NCBI RefSeq assembly: GCF_009865135.1
Contig: NZ_WWGH01000002.1
Coordinates: forward strand, 1,736,001-1,800,000
Direction: 5' to 3'
Length of the DNA stretch: 64,000 bases
Source of the DNA: Streptomyces sp. SID8374
GTDB lineage: Bacteria > Actinomycetota > Actinomycetes > Streptomycetales > Streptomycetaceae
Every line of letters begins with the position of its first letter. Positions within the stretch are counted from its first letter, which is position 1. Made by a program: the position numbers and the translations under genes. The notes beneath the pieces were generated by a model. The model did not search any database, was not told the origin of the DNA, and was given only the letters and a program-made list of their open reading frames with translations. Positions 1-9,104 of the stretch are shown one piece after another.

Positions 1-1
1 T

Positions 2-463
2 GAGCTGGACGGCGCGTTCATCCATCTGATGACCAACCTGGCCCAGGAGCGCATGGGCATAGCGGTCGCCGGGATCGCCGCCGCCGAACACCTGCTGGAG
101 ATCACCACGCGGTACGTCAAGGAGCGCGAGGCGTTCGGCCGTCCGCTCTCCAAGCTCCAGCACATCCGGTTCGAGATCGCGGAGATGGCCACCGAGTGCG
201 CCGTCACCCGGACCTTCCTGGACCGGTGCATCGTCGACCACTCCGACGGGACGCTGGACGCCGTCCACGCCTCGATGGCCAAGTGGTGGGCCACCGAACT
301 CCAAAAGCGCGTCGCCGACCGCTGCCTCCAACTCCACGGCGGCTACGGCTACATGAGCGAGTACAAGGTCGCCAAGGCGTTCACCGACGGCCGTATCCAG
401 ACCATCTACGGCGGCACCACCGAGATCATGAAGGAGATCATCGGCCGCTCGCTGCTCGCCTGA
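2..463 (+). CDS. Acyl-CoA dehydrogenase, C-terminal part (5' cut by window edge)
   Basis: The reading frame is already open at base 2 and ends with TGA at 461-463, so about 153 C-terminal residues are present. They form the all-helical C-terminal domain of flavin acyl-CoA dehydrogenases. The stretch YVKEREAFGRPLSKLQHIR and the late LQLHGGYGYMSEY and IYGGTTEIMKEII blocks are family hallmarks; the YGGTTEI region contacts FAD across the dimer. The enzyme removes two hydrogens from an acyl-CoA in the first step of beta-oxidation. It lies 45 bp upstream of a thiolase and a fused hydratase/dehydrogenase on the same strand, so the three probably form one operon. Chain-length preference cannot be read from this fragment. 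Confidence 0.93.
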   Translation, partial: ELDGAFIHLMTNLAQERMGIAVAGIAAAEHLLEITTRYVKEREAFGRPLSKLQHIRFEIAEMATECAVTRTFLDRCIVDHSDGTLDAVHASMAKWWATELQKRVADRCLQLHGGYGYMSEYKVAKAFTDGRIQTIYGGTTEIMKEIIGRSLLA

Positions 464-508
464 CCACCTCGTCGCTCTCCTCTCAACCACCCTCGAAAGG
501 CAGCTGTC

Positions 509-1723
509 TTGAGTACCGAAGCATTCGTCTACGACGCGATCCGCACCCCGCGCGGCCGCGGCAAGGCCAACGGCGCCCTGCACGGCACCAAGCCGATCGA
601 CCTGGTCGTCGGCCTCATCCACGAGATCCGGGGCCGCTTCCCGGACCTGGACCCTGCCGCCATCGACGACATCGTCCTCGGCGTGGTCAGCCCGCTCGGC
701 GACCAGGGCTCCGACATCGCCCGGATCGCCGCCATCGCCGCCGGGCTCCCCGACTCCGTCGCCGGGGTCCAGGAGAACCGCTTCTGTGCCTCGGGCCTGG
801 AAGCGGTCAACCTGGCCGCCGCGAAGGTCCGTTCGGGCTGGGAGGACCTCGTCCTCGCCGGTGGCGTCGAGTCGATGTCCCGGGTGCCGATGGGCTCCGA
901 CGGCGGGGCCTGGGCGATGGACCCGATGACCAGCTTCGAGACCGGCTTCGCCCCGCAGGGCATCGGCGCCGACCTCATCGCCACCATCGAGGGCTTCAGC
1001 CGCCGCGATGTCGACGAGTACGCCGCCCTCTCCCAGGAGCGCGCGGCGGCGGCCTGGAAGGACGGCCGCTTCGCCCGCTCCGTCGTCCCGGTCAAGGACC
1101 GCAACGGCCTGCTCGTCCTGGACCACGACGAGCACATGCGCCCCGGCACCACCGCCGACTCCCTCGCCGGCCTCAAGCCGTCCTTCGCCGCCATCGGTGA
1201 CATGGGCGGCTTCGACGCGGTGGCGCTCCAGAAGTACCACTGGGTCGAGAAGATCGACCACGTCCACCACGCGGGCAATTCCTCGGGCATCGTCGACGGC
1301 GCCGCCCTCGTCGCCATCGGCTCCCAGGAGGTCGGCGAGCGCTACGGACTCACCCCCCGCGCCCGCATCGTCTCCGCGGCGGTCTCCGGCTCCGAGCCCA
1401 CCATCATGCTCACCGGCCCCGCCCCCGCCACCCGCAAGGCGCTCGCCAAGGCCGGGCTCACCATCGACGACATCGACCTGGTCGAGATCAACGAGGCCTT
1501 CGCCGGGGTCGTCCTGCGCTTCGTCAAGGACATGGGCCTGAGCCTGGACAAGGTCAACGTCAACGGCGGCGCCATCGCGCTCGGCCACCCCCTCGGCGCG
1601 ACCGGAGCGATGATCCTCGGCACCGTGATCGACGAACTGGAGCGCCGCGACCAGCGGTTCGGCCTGGTCACCCTCTGCGTCGGCGGCGGCATGGGCGTCG
1701 CGACGATCGTCGAACGCATCTGA
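509..1723 (+). CDS. fadA: Acetyl-CoA C-acyltransferase (thiolase)
   Basis: A 404-residue thiolase that cleaves 3-ketoacyl-CoA in the last step of beta-oxidation. The nucleophilic cysteine is C93 in [12 protein letters not shown]. The second active-site block has H360 in [15 protein letters not shown], and the third has C390 in TLCVGGGMG. All three catalytic residues are therefore present and the length is normal for the family. The start is TTG, preceded by GAAAGG at 495-500 with a good spacing; no better ATG or GTG lies nearby. It sits between an acyl-CoA dehydrogenase and a FadB/FadJ-like protein, so a degradative FadA role fits better than a biosynthetic one. Confidence 0.95.
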   Translation: MSTEAFVYDAIRTPRGRGKANGALHGTKPIDLVVGLIHEIRGRFPDLDPAAIDDIVLGVVSPLGDQGSDIARIAAIAAGLPDSVAGVQENRFCASGLEAVNLAAAKVRSGWEDLVLAGGVESMSRVPMGSDGGAWAMDPMTSFETGFAPQGIGADLIATIEGFSRRDVDEYAALSQERAAAAWKDGRFARSVVPVKDRNGLLVLDHDEHMRPGTTADSLAGLKPSFAAIGDMGGFDAVALQKYHWVEKIDHVHHAGNSSGIVDGAALVAIGSQEVGERYGLTPRARIVSAAVSGSEPTIMLTGPAPATRKALAKAGLTIDDIDLVEINEAFAGVVLRFVKDMGLSLDKVNVNGGAIALGHPLGATGAMILGTVIDELERRDQRFGLVTLCVGGGMGVATIVERI

Positions 1724-1763
1724 CCTGTTCCCGGCCCCACCTGCTTACGGAGAAAACACCGAC

Positions 1764-3938
1764 ATGACGACCGAGAGCACCACCATCCGCTGGGAACAGG
1801 ACGAGACCGGCGTCGTCACCCTCGTCCTCGACGACCCGAACCAGTCCGCCAACACCATGAACCAGGCCTTCAAGGACTCCATCGCGGCCATCGCCGACCG
1901 CGCAGAGGCCGAGAAGGACTCCATCCGGGGCATCATCTACACCTCCGCCAAGAAGACCTTCTTCGCGGGCGGCGACCTCAAGGACATGATCAAGGTCGGT
2001 CCCGAGAACGCCCAGGCCGCCTTCGACACCGGCACCGCGATCAAGCGCTCGCTCCGCCGTATCGAGACCCTCGGCAAGCCCGTCGTCGCCGCCATCAACG
2101 GGGCGGCCCTCGGCGGCGGTTACGAGATCGCGCTCGCCTCCCACCACCGCGTCGCCCTCGACGCCCCCGGCTCCCGCATCGGCCTGCCCGAGGTCACCCT
2201 CGGCCTGCTCCCTGCGGGCGGCGGCGTCACCCGTACCGTACGGCTCATGGGCATCGCGGACGCGCTGCTCAAGGTGCTCCTCCAGGGCACCCAGTACACC
2301 CCGCAGCGCGCCCTGGAGAACGGCCTCGTCCACGAAGTCGCCGCCACCCGCGAGGAGATGATCGAGAAGGCCCGCGCCTTCATCGACGCCAACCCCGAGT
2401 CGCAGCAGCCGTGGGACGTCAAGGGCTACCGCATCCCCGGCGGCACCCCCTCCAACCCGAAGTTCGCGGCCAACCTCCCCGCGTTCCCCGCCAACTTGAA
2501 GAAGCAGCTCGCGGGCGCGCCCATGCCCGCGCCGCGCAACATCCTGGCGGCGGCCGTCGAGGGCTCCCAGGTCGACTTCGAGACCGCCCTGACCATCGAG
2601 GCCCGGTACTTCACCGAGCTGGTCACCGGCCAGGTCTCCAAGAACATGATCCAGGCGTTCTTCTTCGACCTCCAGGCCGTCAACTCCGGTGCCAACCGCC
2701 CCAAGGACATCCCCGAGCGCCCGCTCCGCAAGGTGGCCGTGCTCGGTGCCGGGATGATGGGCGCGGGCATCGCCTACTCCTGCGCCAAGGCCGGGATCGA
2801 GGTCGTCCTCAAGGACGTCTCCACCGAGGCGGCCGCCAAGGGCAAGGCGTACAGCGAGAAGCTGCTCGCCAAGGCGCTCTCCCGGGGCCGTACGACGGAG
2901 GCGAAGCGCGACGAACTGCTGGCCCGGATCACCCCCACCGGCGACGCGGCCGACCTCGCGGGCTGCGACGCGGTGATCGAGGCCGTCTTCGAGGACACCG
3001 CGCTCAAGCACAAGGTGTTCCAGGAGATCCAGGACGTCATCGAGCCCGACGCCCTGCTCTGCTCCAACACCTCCACCCTCCCCATCACGGTCCTCGCCGA
3101 GGGGGTGTCCCGCCCGGCCGACTTCATCGGCCTGCACTTCTTCTCGCCGGTCGACAAGATGCCGCTGGTCGAGATCATCAAGGGCGAGCGGACCGGCGAC
3201 GAGGCGCTGGCCCGCGCCTTCGACCTCGTACGACGCATCAAGAAGACGCCGATCGTCGTCAACGACTCGCGCGGCTTCTTCACCTCGCGCGTCATCGGCC
3301 AGTTCATCAACGAGGGCGTCGCCATGGTCGGCGAGGGTGTGGAGCCCGCCTCGATCGAACAGGCCGCCGCCCAGTCCGGCTACCCGGCCAAGGTGCTCTC
3401 CCTGATGGACGAGCTGACCCTGACCCTGCCCCGCAAGATCCGCAACGAGACCAAGCGCGCGGTCGAGGAGGCCGGCGGCACCTGGCCCGGCCACCCCTCG
3501 GACGAGGTCATCGACCGGATGGTCGACGAGTTCGGGCGCCCCGGGCGCAGCGGGGGAGCGGGCTTCTACGACTACGACGACGAGGGCAAGCGCGCAGGCC
3601 TCTGGCCCGGCCTGCGCGAGCACTTCACCAAGGCCGACGCGAACGTGCCCTTCGAGGACATGAAGGAGCGGATGCTCTTCTCCGAGGCCCTGGACAGTGT
3701 CCGCTGCCTGGAGGAGAACGTCCTCATCTCCGTCGCCGACGCCAACATCGGCTCCATCATGGGCATCGGCTTCCCGCCGTGGACCGGCGGCGTGCTCCAG
3801 TACATCAACGGGTACGAGGGCGGCCTGCCCGGATTCGTCGCCCGCGCCCGGGAGTTGGCCGAGCGGTACGGCGACCGGTTCCTGCCGCCCGCGCTGCTCG
3901 TGGAGAAGGCGGAGAAGGGCGAGACCTTCCACGACTGA
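1764..3938 (+). CDS. fadJ: Fused enoyl-CoA hydratase / 3-hydroxyacyl-CoA dehydrogenase
   Basis: A 724-residue FadB/FadJ-type multifunctional protein. Residues 1 to about 200 are a crotonase domain with the oxyanion-hole segment FFAGGDL and GAALGGGYEIA. From about 320 a Rossmann NAD domain begins (VAVLGAGMMGAGIAYS), followed by the HFFSPVDKMPLVEII substrate region and a C-terminal 3-hydroxyacyl-CoA dehydrogenase domain ending near GFPPWTGG. It hydrates 2-enoyl-CoA and oxidises the product to 3-ketoacyl-CoA for the thiolase encoded 40 bp upstream. ATG 1764 follows a purine-rich ACGGAG site. fadJ/fadB is chosen by architecture; the two are hard to tell apart here. Confidence 0.94.
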   Translation: MTTESTTIRWEQDETGVVTLVLDDPNQSANTMNQAFKDSIAAIADRAEAEKDSIRGIIYTSAKKTFFAGGDLKDMIKVGPENAQAAFDTGTAIKRSLRRIETLGKPVVAAINGAALGGGYEIALASHHRVALDAPGSRIGLPEVTLGLLPAGGGVTRTVRLMGIADALLKVLLQGTQYTPQRALENGLVHEVAATREEMIEKARAFIDANPESQQPWDVKGYRIPGGTPSNPKFAANLPAFPANLKKQLAGAPMPAPRNILAAAVEGSQVDFETALTIEARYFTELVTGQVSKNMIQAFFFDLQAVNSGANRPKDIPERPLRKVAVLGAGMMGAGIAYSCAKAGIEVVLKDVSTEAAAKGKAYSEKLLAKALSRGRTTEAKRDELLARITPTGDAADLAGCDAVIEAVFEDTALKHKVFQEIQDVIEPDALLCSNTSTLPITVLAEGVSRPADFIGLHFFSPVDKMPLVEIIKGERTGDEALARAFDLVRRIKKTPIVVNDSRGFFTSRVIGQFINEGVAMVGEGVEPASIEQAAAQSGYPAKVLSLMDELTLTLPRKIRNETKRAVEEAGGTWPGHPSDEVIDRMVDEFGRPGRSGGAGFYDYDDEGKRAGLWPGLREHFTKADANVPFEDMKERMLFSEALDSVRCLEENVLISVADANIGSIMGIGFPPWTGGVLQYINGYEGGLPGFVARARELAERYGDRFLPPALLVEKAEKGETFHD

Positions 3939-3947
3939 GCCTGATCC

Positions 3948-3991
3948 GGGCCGCGTTCACCGCCCATGTCACTCGGTGGTGAACGCGGCCC
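3948..3991. terminator. Bidirectional hairpin terminator, overlapping the end of the MerR gene
   Basis: A perfect 14-bp inverted repeat (3948-3961 and 3978-3991) with a 16-nt loop. It begins 10 bp after the fadJ stop. Its right arm is inside the last codons of the convergent MerR-type gene, whose stop codon falls in the loop. It probably terminates transcription from both sides. Confidence 0.75.
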
Positions 3992-4700
3992 GCAGCTCCT
4001 CCTTCAGCGACCGCTGGAAGGCCGTCACCAGGGCCTGCACGACGATCGGTTGCATGTGCGCGGAGAGCGACTTCATGGCCGCCACATGCTCCGGATCGCC
4101 CTCACGCTCCCGGTAGGGGTTCCACACCTCGTCCCGGAAGAGCCGCGTCATCTCCTGGGCGGCGGAGCGGGTGTGCTCCAGCAGCACGGTCCGCGCCGCA
4201 AGGATCGTCTCGTGAGCGATCGGCACGTCCAGCAGCTCCACCCCGAGCCGAAGCAGCCCGAGATCCACCCGGTACGCCCCGCCGTCCCCCTCCGGCCGCA
4301 CCAGCACCCCCATCGCCGCCAGCCGCTCCACATCCGGCTCCGCCAGCGCCCGCCCCGCCCGCTTCTCCAGCTCGGCCCGCGTCATGTCCTCCGCCGTGTC
4401 CGGCGCCCAGGACGCGACCAGCGCGCGGTGGATCGCCAGATCGTGCGCGCTCAGGTCGGGCGGCAGCTGCTCCAGATAGCGTTCGATGGCGGCGAGCGTC
4501 ATGCCCTGGTGCTGGAGCTCCTCGATCAGCGCGAGCCGCGAGAGATGATCGGCCCCGTAGTGCCCGACCCGGCGCGGCCCGATGACCGGGGGCGGCAGCA
4601 GCCCCCGGGTGCTGTAGAACCGCACGGTACGCACGGTGACCCCGGCGCGCGCCGCCAGCTCGTCCACCGTGAGCGTGGGCTCGTCGGTCCCCGTCGCCAT
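3969..4700 (-). CDS. MerR-family transcriptional regulator
   Basis: A 243-residue protein with an N-terminal MerR winged helix: LTVDELAARAGVTVRTVRFY followed by STRGLLPPP and the GHYGADHLSRLALIEELQ helix. A coiled-coil segment (GMTLAAIERYLEQLP) follows, then a long C-terminal domain of about 150 residues with no cysteine pattern for metal sensing. The effector domain therefore probably senses an organic ligand or partner protein. Start ATG at 4700 has GGGGAG just upstream. It is convergent with the beta-oxidation operon and divergent, 186 bp away, from the DUF2236 gene, which is a plausible target. Confidence 0.9.
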   Translation of the reverse strand: MATGTDEPTLTVDELAARAGVTVRTVRFYSTRGLLPPPVIGPRRVGHYGADHLSRLALIEELQHQGMTLAAIERYLEQLPPDLSAHDLAIHRALVASWAPDTAEDMTRAELEKRAGRALAEPDVERLAAMGVLVRPEGDGGAYRVDLGLLRLGVELLDVPIAHETILAARTVLLEHTRSAAQEMTRLFRDEVWNPYREREGDPEHVAAMKSLSAHMQPIVVQALVTAFQRSLKEELRAAFTTE

Positions 4701-4886
4701 CTCTGCTCCCCGCCGTCGAACCCTCGTATCGGACAGTGCCGCTGTCTCACCACTACTGCGAAAGTCTCCGGCACCGGGGGCGTGCCGTCCACCCCGGTCC
4801 GCATGCACCCTCTTTCCGCTCGCATACTGGGGATACGGAGGACGGGCAGCACACCGCAGGCCCGCCAGGAGTGCCGGGAGCACCCG

Positions 4887-5762
4887 ATGCGCAGCGCGAA
4901 GGACGTCGAGGAGCCCCTGCCGCCCCCGCCCGGCGGGGTCCTGTGGAGCCTGTCCGGGGACATCCGGGCGCTGCTCATGCTGCCCGCCGCCCTCACCCTC
5001 CAGGTCGCCCACCCGGCCGTCGGTGCGGGCGTCGACGAGCACTCCGTCTTCCGTACCGATCCCTGGGGGCGCGGCGAACGCTCCCTGCGCTCGCTCCAGC
5101 TCTGGGTGTACGGCGGGGCGGAGGCCGCCGAGGAGGGCCGCAGGCTGCGGAAGCTCCACCGTACGATCCAGGGCACCGACACCCGGGGCCGCGCCTACCA
5201 CGCGCTGACGCCCGCCAATTACGCCTGGGTGCACGCCACCGGTTTTCCCGTCTACCGGCACGCCGCGCGTTATCTCGTCCGGCCGATGACGCCCGCCCAG
5301 GAACGTGCCCTGTACGCGGAGTGGCTCCAGGTCGGCCGGATCCTCGGCATCCACGACCGGGACATGCCCCAGACCATCGAGGAGTTCTGGCCGTACTGGG
5401 AGAAGATGCTCGCCGGGGAGATCGAGGCGACGGTCGTCGTGCGCGAACTCATCGACGTCGACCAGCCCGTGCCGCCACCGGACCGCTGGCCGTGGCCGGT
5501 GCGGATGGTCCTGCGGGCCCTGTGGCCGGTACTCCTGCCGCCGCTGGCCCGCGGCCGGCGGTTCGTCACCCTCGGGCTCATGCCGCCGGACGCCCGCGCG
5601 GCGATCGGCCTGCCGTGGACGGCGGCCCAGGAGAAGCGGCTGCGGCGGATCTGCGCCGTGCTGCGGGTGGTCGTTCCCGCGCTGCCGGAGCGGCTGCGGT
5701 ACCTGCCGATGGCACGGGCGGCCCGCGCCGCGCACGCCGCCGGGGGCCGCCGGAACGGCTGA
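4887..5762 (+). CDS. Oxygenase MpaB-like / DUF2236 protein
   Basis: A 291-residue protein of the DUF2236 family (latex-clearing protein / MpaB-type haem oxygenases). Typical segments are LWSLSGDIRALLMLPAALT, LQVAHPAVGAGVDEHSVFR, and the later HATGFPVYRHAARY and YAEWLQVGRILGI. Characterised members are b-type haem proteins that cleave C-C bonds in polyisoprene or act as oxidases; the substrate here is unknown. ATG 4887 has CCGGGAG upstream. There is no signal peptide, so it is probably cytoplasmic. The MerR-type gene is divergent and may regulate it. Confidence 0.82.
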   Translation: MRSAKDVEEPLPPPPGGVLWSLSGDIRALLMLPAALTLQVAHPAVGAGVDEHSVFRTDPWGRGERSLRSLQLWVYGGAEAAEEGRRLRKLHRTIQGTDTRGRAYHALTPANYAWVHATGFPVYRHAARYLVRPMTPAQERALYAEWLQVGRILGIHDRDMPQTIEEFWPYWEKMLAGEIEATVVVRELIDVDQPVPPPDRWPWPVRMVLRALWPVLLPPLARGRRFVTLGLMPPDARAAIGLPWTAAQEKRLRRICAVLRVVVPALPERLRYLPMARAARAAHAAGGRRNG

Positions 5763-5805
5763 ACTTCACCGCTCCGAGGCCCCCGATGAGACACATGCAA
5801 GCGCG

Positions 5806-7338
5806 TCAGCGGTGGTCGTGACCGCCGTGACCGTGGTCATGGACCGTGTTCGTCGCCGCGATCTTCTTCCAGGACGCCGGCCGCTCCGGCCGGGCCGCCG
5901 CCCGGGACGACACCGCGCCCTTGGCGACCCCCGCCGAGGACACCGCAGGCAGCGCCGGCCGCTTCGGCTGGTACAGCCAGGTGTCGAACAGCGTCGCCAG
6001 CGGCTTGCCCGAGACCCGCTCCGCGTACCGCAGGAAGTCGCCGACCGTCGCGTTGGAGTGCGCCTTCTCGGTCGGCCACCCCTTCAGCAGGGCGAAGAAC
6101 GTCTCGTCGCCGACCTCGTTGCGCAGCGCCTGGAGCGCCAGCGCGCCCCGGTCGTAGACGGCGATGTCGAACTGCTTGTCCGGACCCGGGTCGCCCGGCT
6201 TCACCTTCCAGAACGGGTCGTTCGCCGGGTGCTGGGCGTAGACGTAGTCCGCCAGCTCCTGCGCGGTGCCCTCACCCTCCTTCTCCGACCAGAGCCACTG
6301 GCTGTAGCGGGCGAAGCCCTCGTTGATCCAGATGTCCTTCCAGCCGTCGACCGAGACGCTGTTGCCGTACCACTGGTGCGCGATCTCGTGGACGACGACC
6401 GAGACGTTGGCGCCGTTCGCGAACTGCCGCGGGCTGTAGAAGGGCCGGGTCTGGGTCTCCAGCGCGAAGCCGCTCGTCACATTGGGCACATAGCCGCCGA
6501 GCGCGTTGAACGGGTACGGGCCGAAGACCTCGGTCAGCCACTCCGCGACCTCGGCGGTCCGTTCGATGCTGGCCCGGGCGGCACCCGCGTGGGGACCGAG
6601 GTCCTTGCTGTACGCGTTCAGCACCGGCAGGCCGTCGGCCGTCTTGTCGGTCGTGATGTCGAACTTGCCGATCGCGAGCGTCGAGAGGTACGTGGCCTGC
6701 GGCTTGTCGGAGCGCCAGTTGAAGCGGGTCCAGCCGAGCTTCGAACTCTGCGACACCAGCACGCCGTTGCTGATGGCCTGCGTGCCGTCCGGCACGGAGA
6801 CCGAGATGTCGTACGTGGCCTTGTCGAGGGGGTGGTCGTTGCTCGGGTACCACCAGACCGCCGACTCCGGCTCCTGTGCGGCGACGCCGCCGTCCGGGGT
6901 CCGGGCCCAGGCGGTCCAGCCGTTGACCTTCACCTCGGAGGGCTTCCCGGCGTACCGGACGACCACCGAGATGTCCTTGCCCTTCGCCAGCGGGTCCGCC
7001 GGAGTGATCTCCAGCTCCTGCTCGCCGCTCTTGGCGTAGGAGGCCTTCTTGCCGTTGACCCGCACCTCGGAGACGGCGAGCCCGAAGTCGAGGTTGAACC
7101 GGGTCAGCTCCTGCGTCGTGGTGGCGATGATCGTCGCCGTGCCCTCCAGCAGGTCGGTCGTCGGCTGGTACTTCAGCCGCAGGTCGTAGTGGGAGACGTC
7201 GTAGCCGCCGTTTCCGCTGGCCGGGTAGTAGGGGTCGCCGATACCCGGGGCACCCACGGTGCCGGTGGCGGCCGACGCCGGGATCGCCAGCAGGAGGGTG
7301 GCCGCCAGTGCGCTGGGGACGATGAATCTGCGGTGCAC
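5806..7338 (-). CDS. Secreted M1-family zinc metallopeptidase with His-rich C-terminus
   Basis: A 510-residue exported aminopeptidase-like enzyme. Residues 1-23 are a signal peptide (MHRRF then a hydrophobic stretch ending ASAA). The zinc site is HEIAHQW (H317, E318, H321) with the third ligand E340 in [12 protein letters not shown]. The usual GAMEN exopeptidase motif is replaced by GFALETQTR, as in many actinobacterial M1 proteins. The protein is shorter than full aminopeptidase N and lacks its C-terminal helical domain. It ends in [11 protein letters not shown], a potential metal-binding tail. GTG 7338 is the start. It is divergent from the M14 carboxypeptidase gene, also secreted. Confidence 0.92.
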   Translation of the reverse strand: MHRRFIVPSALAATLLLAIPASAATGTVGAPGIGDPYYPASGNGGYDVSHYDLRLKYQPTTDLLEGTATIIATTTQELTRFNLDFGLAVSEVRVNGKKASYAKSGEQELEITPADPLAKGKDISVVVRYAGKPSEVKVNGWTAWARTPDGGVAAQEPESAVWWYPSNDHPLDKATYDISVSVPDGTQAISNGVLVSQSSKLGWTRFNWRSDKPQATYLSTLAIGKFDITTDKTADGLPVLNAYSKDLGPHAGAARASIERTAEVAEWLTEVFGPYPFNALGGYVPNVTSGFALETQTRPFYSPRQFANGANVSVVVHEIAHQWYGNSVSVDGWKDIWINEGFARYSQWLWSEKEGEGTAQELADYVYAQHPANDPFWKVKPGDPGPDKQFDIAVYDRGALALQALRNEVGDETFFALLKGWPTEKAHSNATVGDFLRYAERVSGKPLATLFDTWLYQPKRPALPAVSSAGVAKGAVSSRAAARPERPASWKKIAATNTVHDHGHGGHDHR

Positions 7339-7642
7339 GCATACTCCAAGTCGTCGGGACGGTCGACCGGCCGGAGGGTGTCGCCGACCGGTCGTGAACC
7401 GGGCGGGGGATGGTTCCGACCGGTCAGGAAAAAGGCTAAGCAGCCCGCAGGGCAGGACGGTCGATTCCGGGCATCTCTGTCACATGATCGCCATGCCCTC
7501 GTCACGACCGGCAGTGATCGCCCCCTGTTGCACAGGAGTTCACCCGGGTAACGTCCGCGGCACCGACCGACCGGGCGGGCGCCGCGGTGCCCGCCGCCCG
7601 CGCCCGCCCGCACTCCGTCCGTACCCCGGGAGGCAGCCGCTG
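7339..7642. other. Intergenic region between divergent secreted-peptidase genes
   Basis: About 300 bp with no gene. It must hold promoters for both the M1 gene (leftward) and the M14 gene (rightward). The only repeated structure I see is the pair of CCGACCGGTC boxes at 7384-7425. GGGAGG at 7628-7633 is the M14 ribosome-binding site. Confidence 0.6.
7384..7425. repeat. Paired 10-bp boxes CCGACCGGTC, possible operator
   Basis: Identical decamers at 7384-7393 and 7416-7425, 32 bp apart (about three helical turns). Each contains the 8-bp palindrome GACCGGTC. They lie 45-90 bp upstream of the M1 peptidase start, suggesting a regulator bound on one face of the helix. Function is inferred only. Confidence 0.4.
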
Positions 7643-9031
7643 ATGACCCCTCGCACCACCCGCGCGCTCCGCATGCTCAGCCCGCAGCCCTGGCTAGGGC
7701 CGGTCGCCCACCCCGGCCGCCCGCCGTCCGGTACGCGGCGCGGAGGCCCGGCGGTCCGGCGCCGGAGTGCGGTGGTGGCAGCGGTCCTGGGCGCGCTGGC
7801 CGTTCCGTTCGCCATGGCACCCGCCGAGGCCGCGCCGCATCCGCCGCGCACCGGGTTCGAGGCGAGCGACGGGGCGCGCTGGACCGGGCTGGGGGAGGAG
7901 CAGGCCTTCCTGGGGGCGGTGGACCGGGGGAGCGACCGGGCCGCCGTCGAACGGATCGGGACGACCGAGGAGGGTCGCCCCCTCCAGCTCGTACGCATCG
8001 GAGAGCAGCGCCCCGCCACCACCACGGTCCTGCTGATATGCAGTCAGCACGGCGACGAGCCCGCCGGGCGTGAGGCCTGTCTGACCACCTTGCGCGACCT
8101 GGCCTTCGCCGAGGACCGCGCCACCCGCGCCTTCCTCTCCCGTACGACCGTGCTGGTGCTGCCCACGGCCAACCCCGACGGGCGCGCCGCCGACACCCGG
8201 GGCAACGCCGACGGCGTCGACATCAACCGGGACCACATCGCCCTGGAGACCACGGAGGGCCGGGCCGTCGCGGCCGTCGTCCGCGACGAACGGCCCGATG
8301 TCATCTACGACTTGCACGAGTACGGTGCAACGCAGCCGTACTACGACAAGGACCTCTTCGTCCTGTGGCCCCGCAACCTGAACGTCGACAGCCGTGTCCA
8401 CGACCTCTCGCGCACTCTCTCCGAGCGGTACGTGCGGCCCGCCGCGACCGGGGCCGGCTACAGCAGCGGCATCTACGGCATCTGGACCGACCCCGTCACC
8501 GGCGACCCCATCAAGCAGACGGCCGGGGACGGCCAGGAACGCATCCTGCGCAACACCTCCGGCCTCAAGCACGCCGTCGGCCTCCTCATCGAGTCGCGCA
8601 TCGACGCCCTGAGCGAGGCGGAGAAGGACGACCCCGCCCTCAACCACCGGCGCAGGGTCCACTCCCAGCAGACCGCGCTCGGCGGCCTCTTCGACTTCAC
8701 ACAGGAGCAGCGCGCCCGCATCCGCGCCGCCACCGCGCTCTCGCGCCTGAGCGGGTACGCCGACCGCGGCCCCGTATACCTGGGCGGCGCCGACAACGAT
8801 CCGGCCGGGCCCGGCGAGGTCCTCACCGACCCGCCGTGCGGCTACCGGCTGGAGGCCGCCCAGTACGCCGGGGTGAAGGACGGACTCGCCCTGCACGGCG
8901 TCCGGTCCCACCGGGACGGAGCTGGCGCATATGTGCCCCTGCGGCAGTCGGCCAGGAGCCTGATTCCGCTGCTCCTCGACCAGCGGGCGTCATATTCCAT
9001 CACATCTGGTCAAGCTGATACGGCTTGTTGA
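7643..9031 (+). CDS. Secreted M14-family zinc carboxypeptidase
   Basis: A 462-residue protein with a long, arginine-rich export signal (hydrophobic core near residues 45-60, cleavage probably after PAEA). The M14 zinc motif HxxE is H136/E139 in SQHGDEPAG and the distal ligand is H225 in [13 protein letters not shown] provides the substrate-carboxylate arginine region, and E in LLIESRID is a candidate general base. It hydrolyses C-terminal amino acids from peptides outside the cell. ATG 7643 is preceded by GGGAGG. The N-terminus contains two arginine clusters, so Tat export is possible but no clean twin-arginine motif is evident. Confidence 0.88.
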   Translation: MTPRTTRALRMLSPQPWLGPVAHPGRPPSGTRRGGPAVRRRSAVVAAVLGALAVPFAMAPAEAAPHPPRTGFEASDGARWTGLGEEQAFLGAVDRGSDRAAVERIGTTEEGRPLQLVRIGEQRPATTTVLLICSQHGDEPAGREACLTTLRDLAFAEDRATRAFLSRTTVLVLPTANPDGRAADTRGNADGVDINRDHIALETTEGRAVAAVVRDERPDVIYDLHEYGATQPYYDKDLFVLWPRNLNVDSRVHDLSRTLSERYVRPAATGAGYSSGIYGIWTDPVTGDPIKQTAGDGQERILRNTSGLKHAVGLLIESRIDALSEAEKDDPALNHRRRVHSQQTALGGLFDFTQEQRARIRAATALSRLSGYADRGPVYLGGADNDPAGPGEVLTDPPCGYRLEAAQYAGVKDGLALHGVRSHRDGAGAYVPLRQSARSLIPLLLDQRASYSITSGQADTAC

Positions 9032-9104
9032 TCCTTCGGGATCGTAGGCAGGTGTGGTACTGCCTACGAAGAGTGTTTTTCGGACTCGGTGAAAGGTGCC
9101 ATTT

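Noticed and set aside
1668-3932. Long antisense open frame opposite the FadJ-type gene (754 codons)
   Set aside because: GC-rich sequence opens long antisense frames. The product is low complexity (Gly, Val, Leu, Arg) and matches no family, while the + strand encodes a clear hydratase/dehydrogenase.
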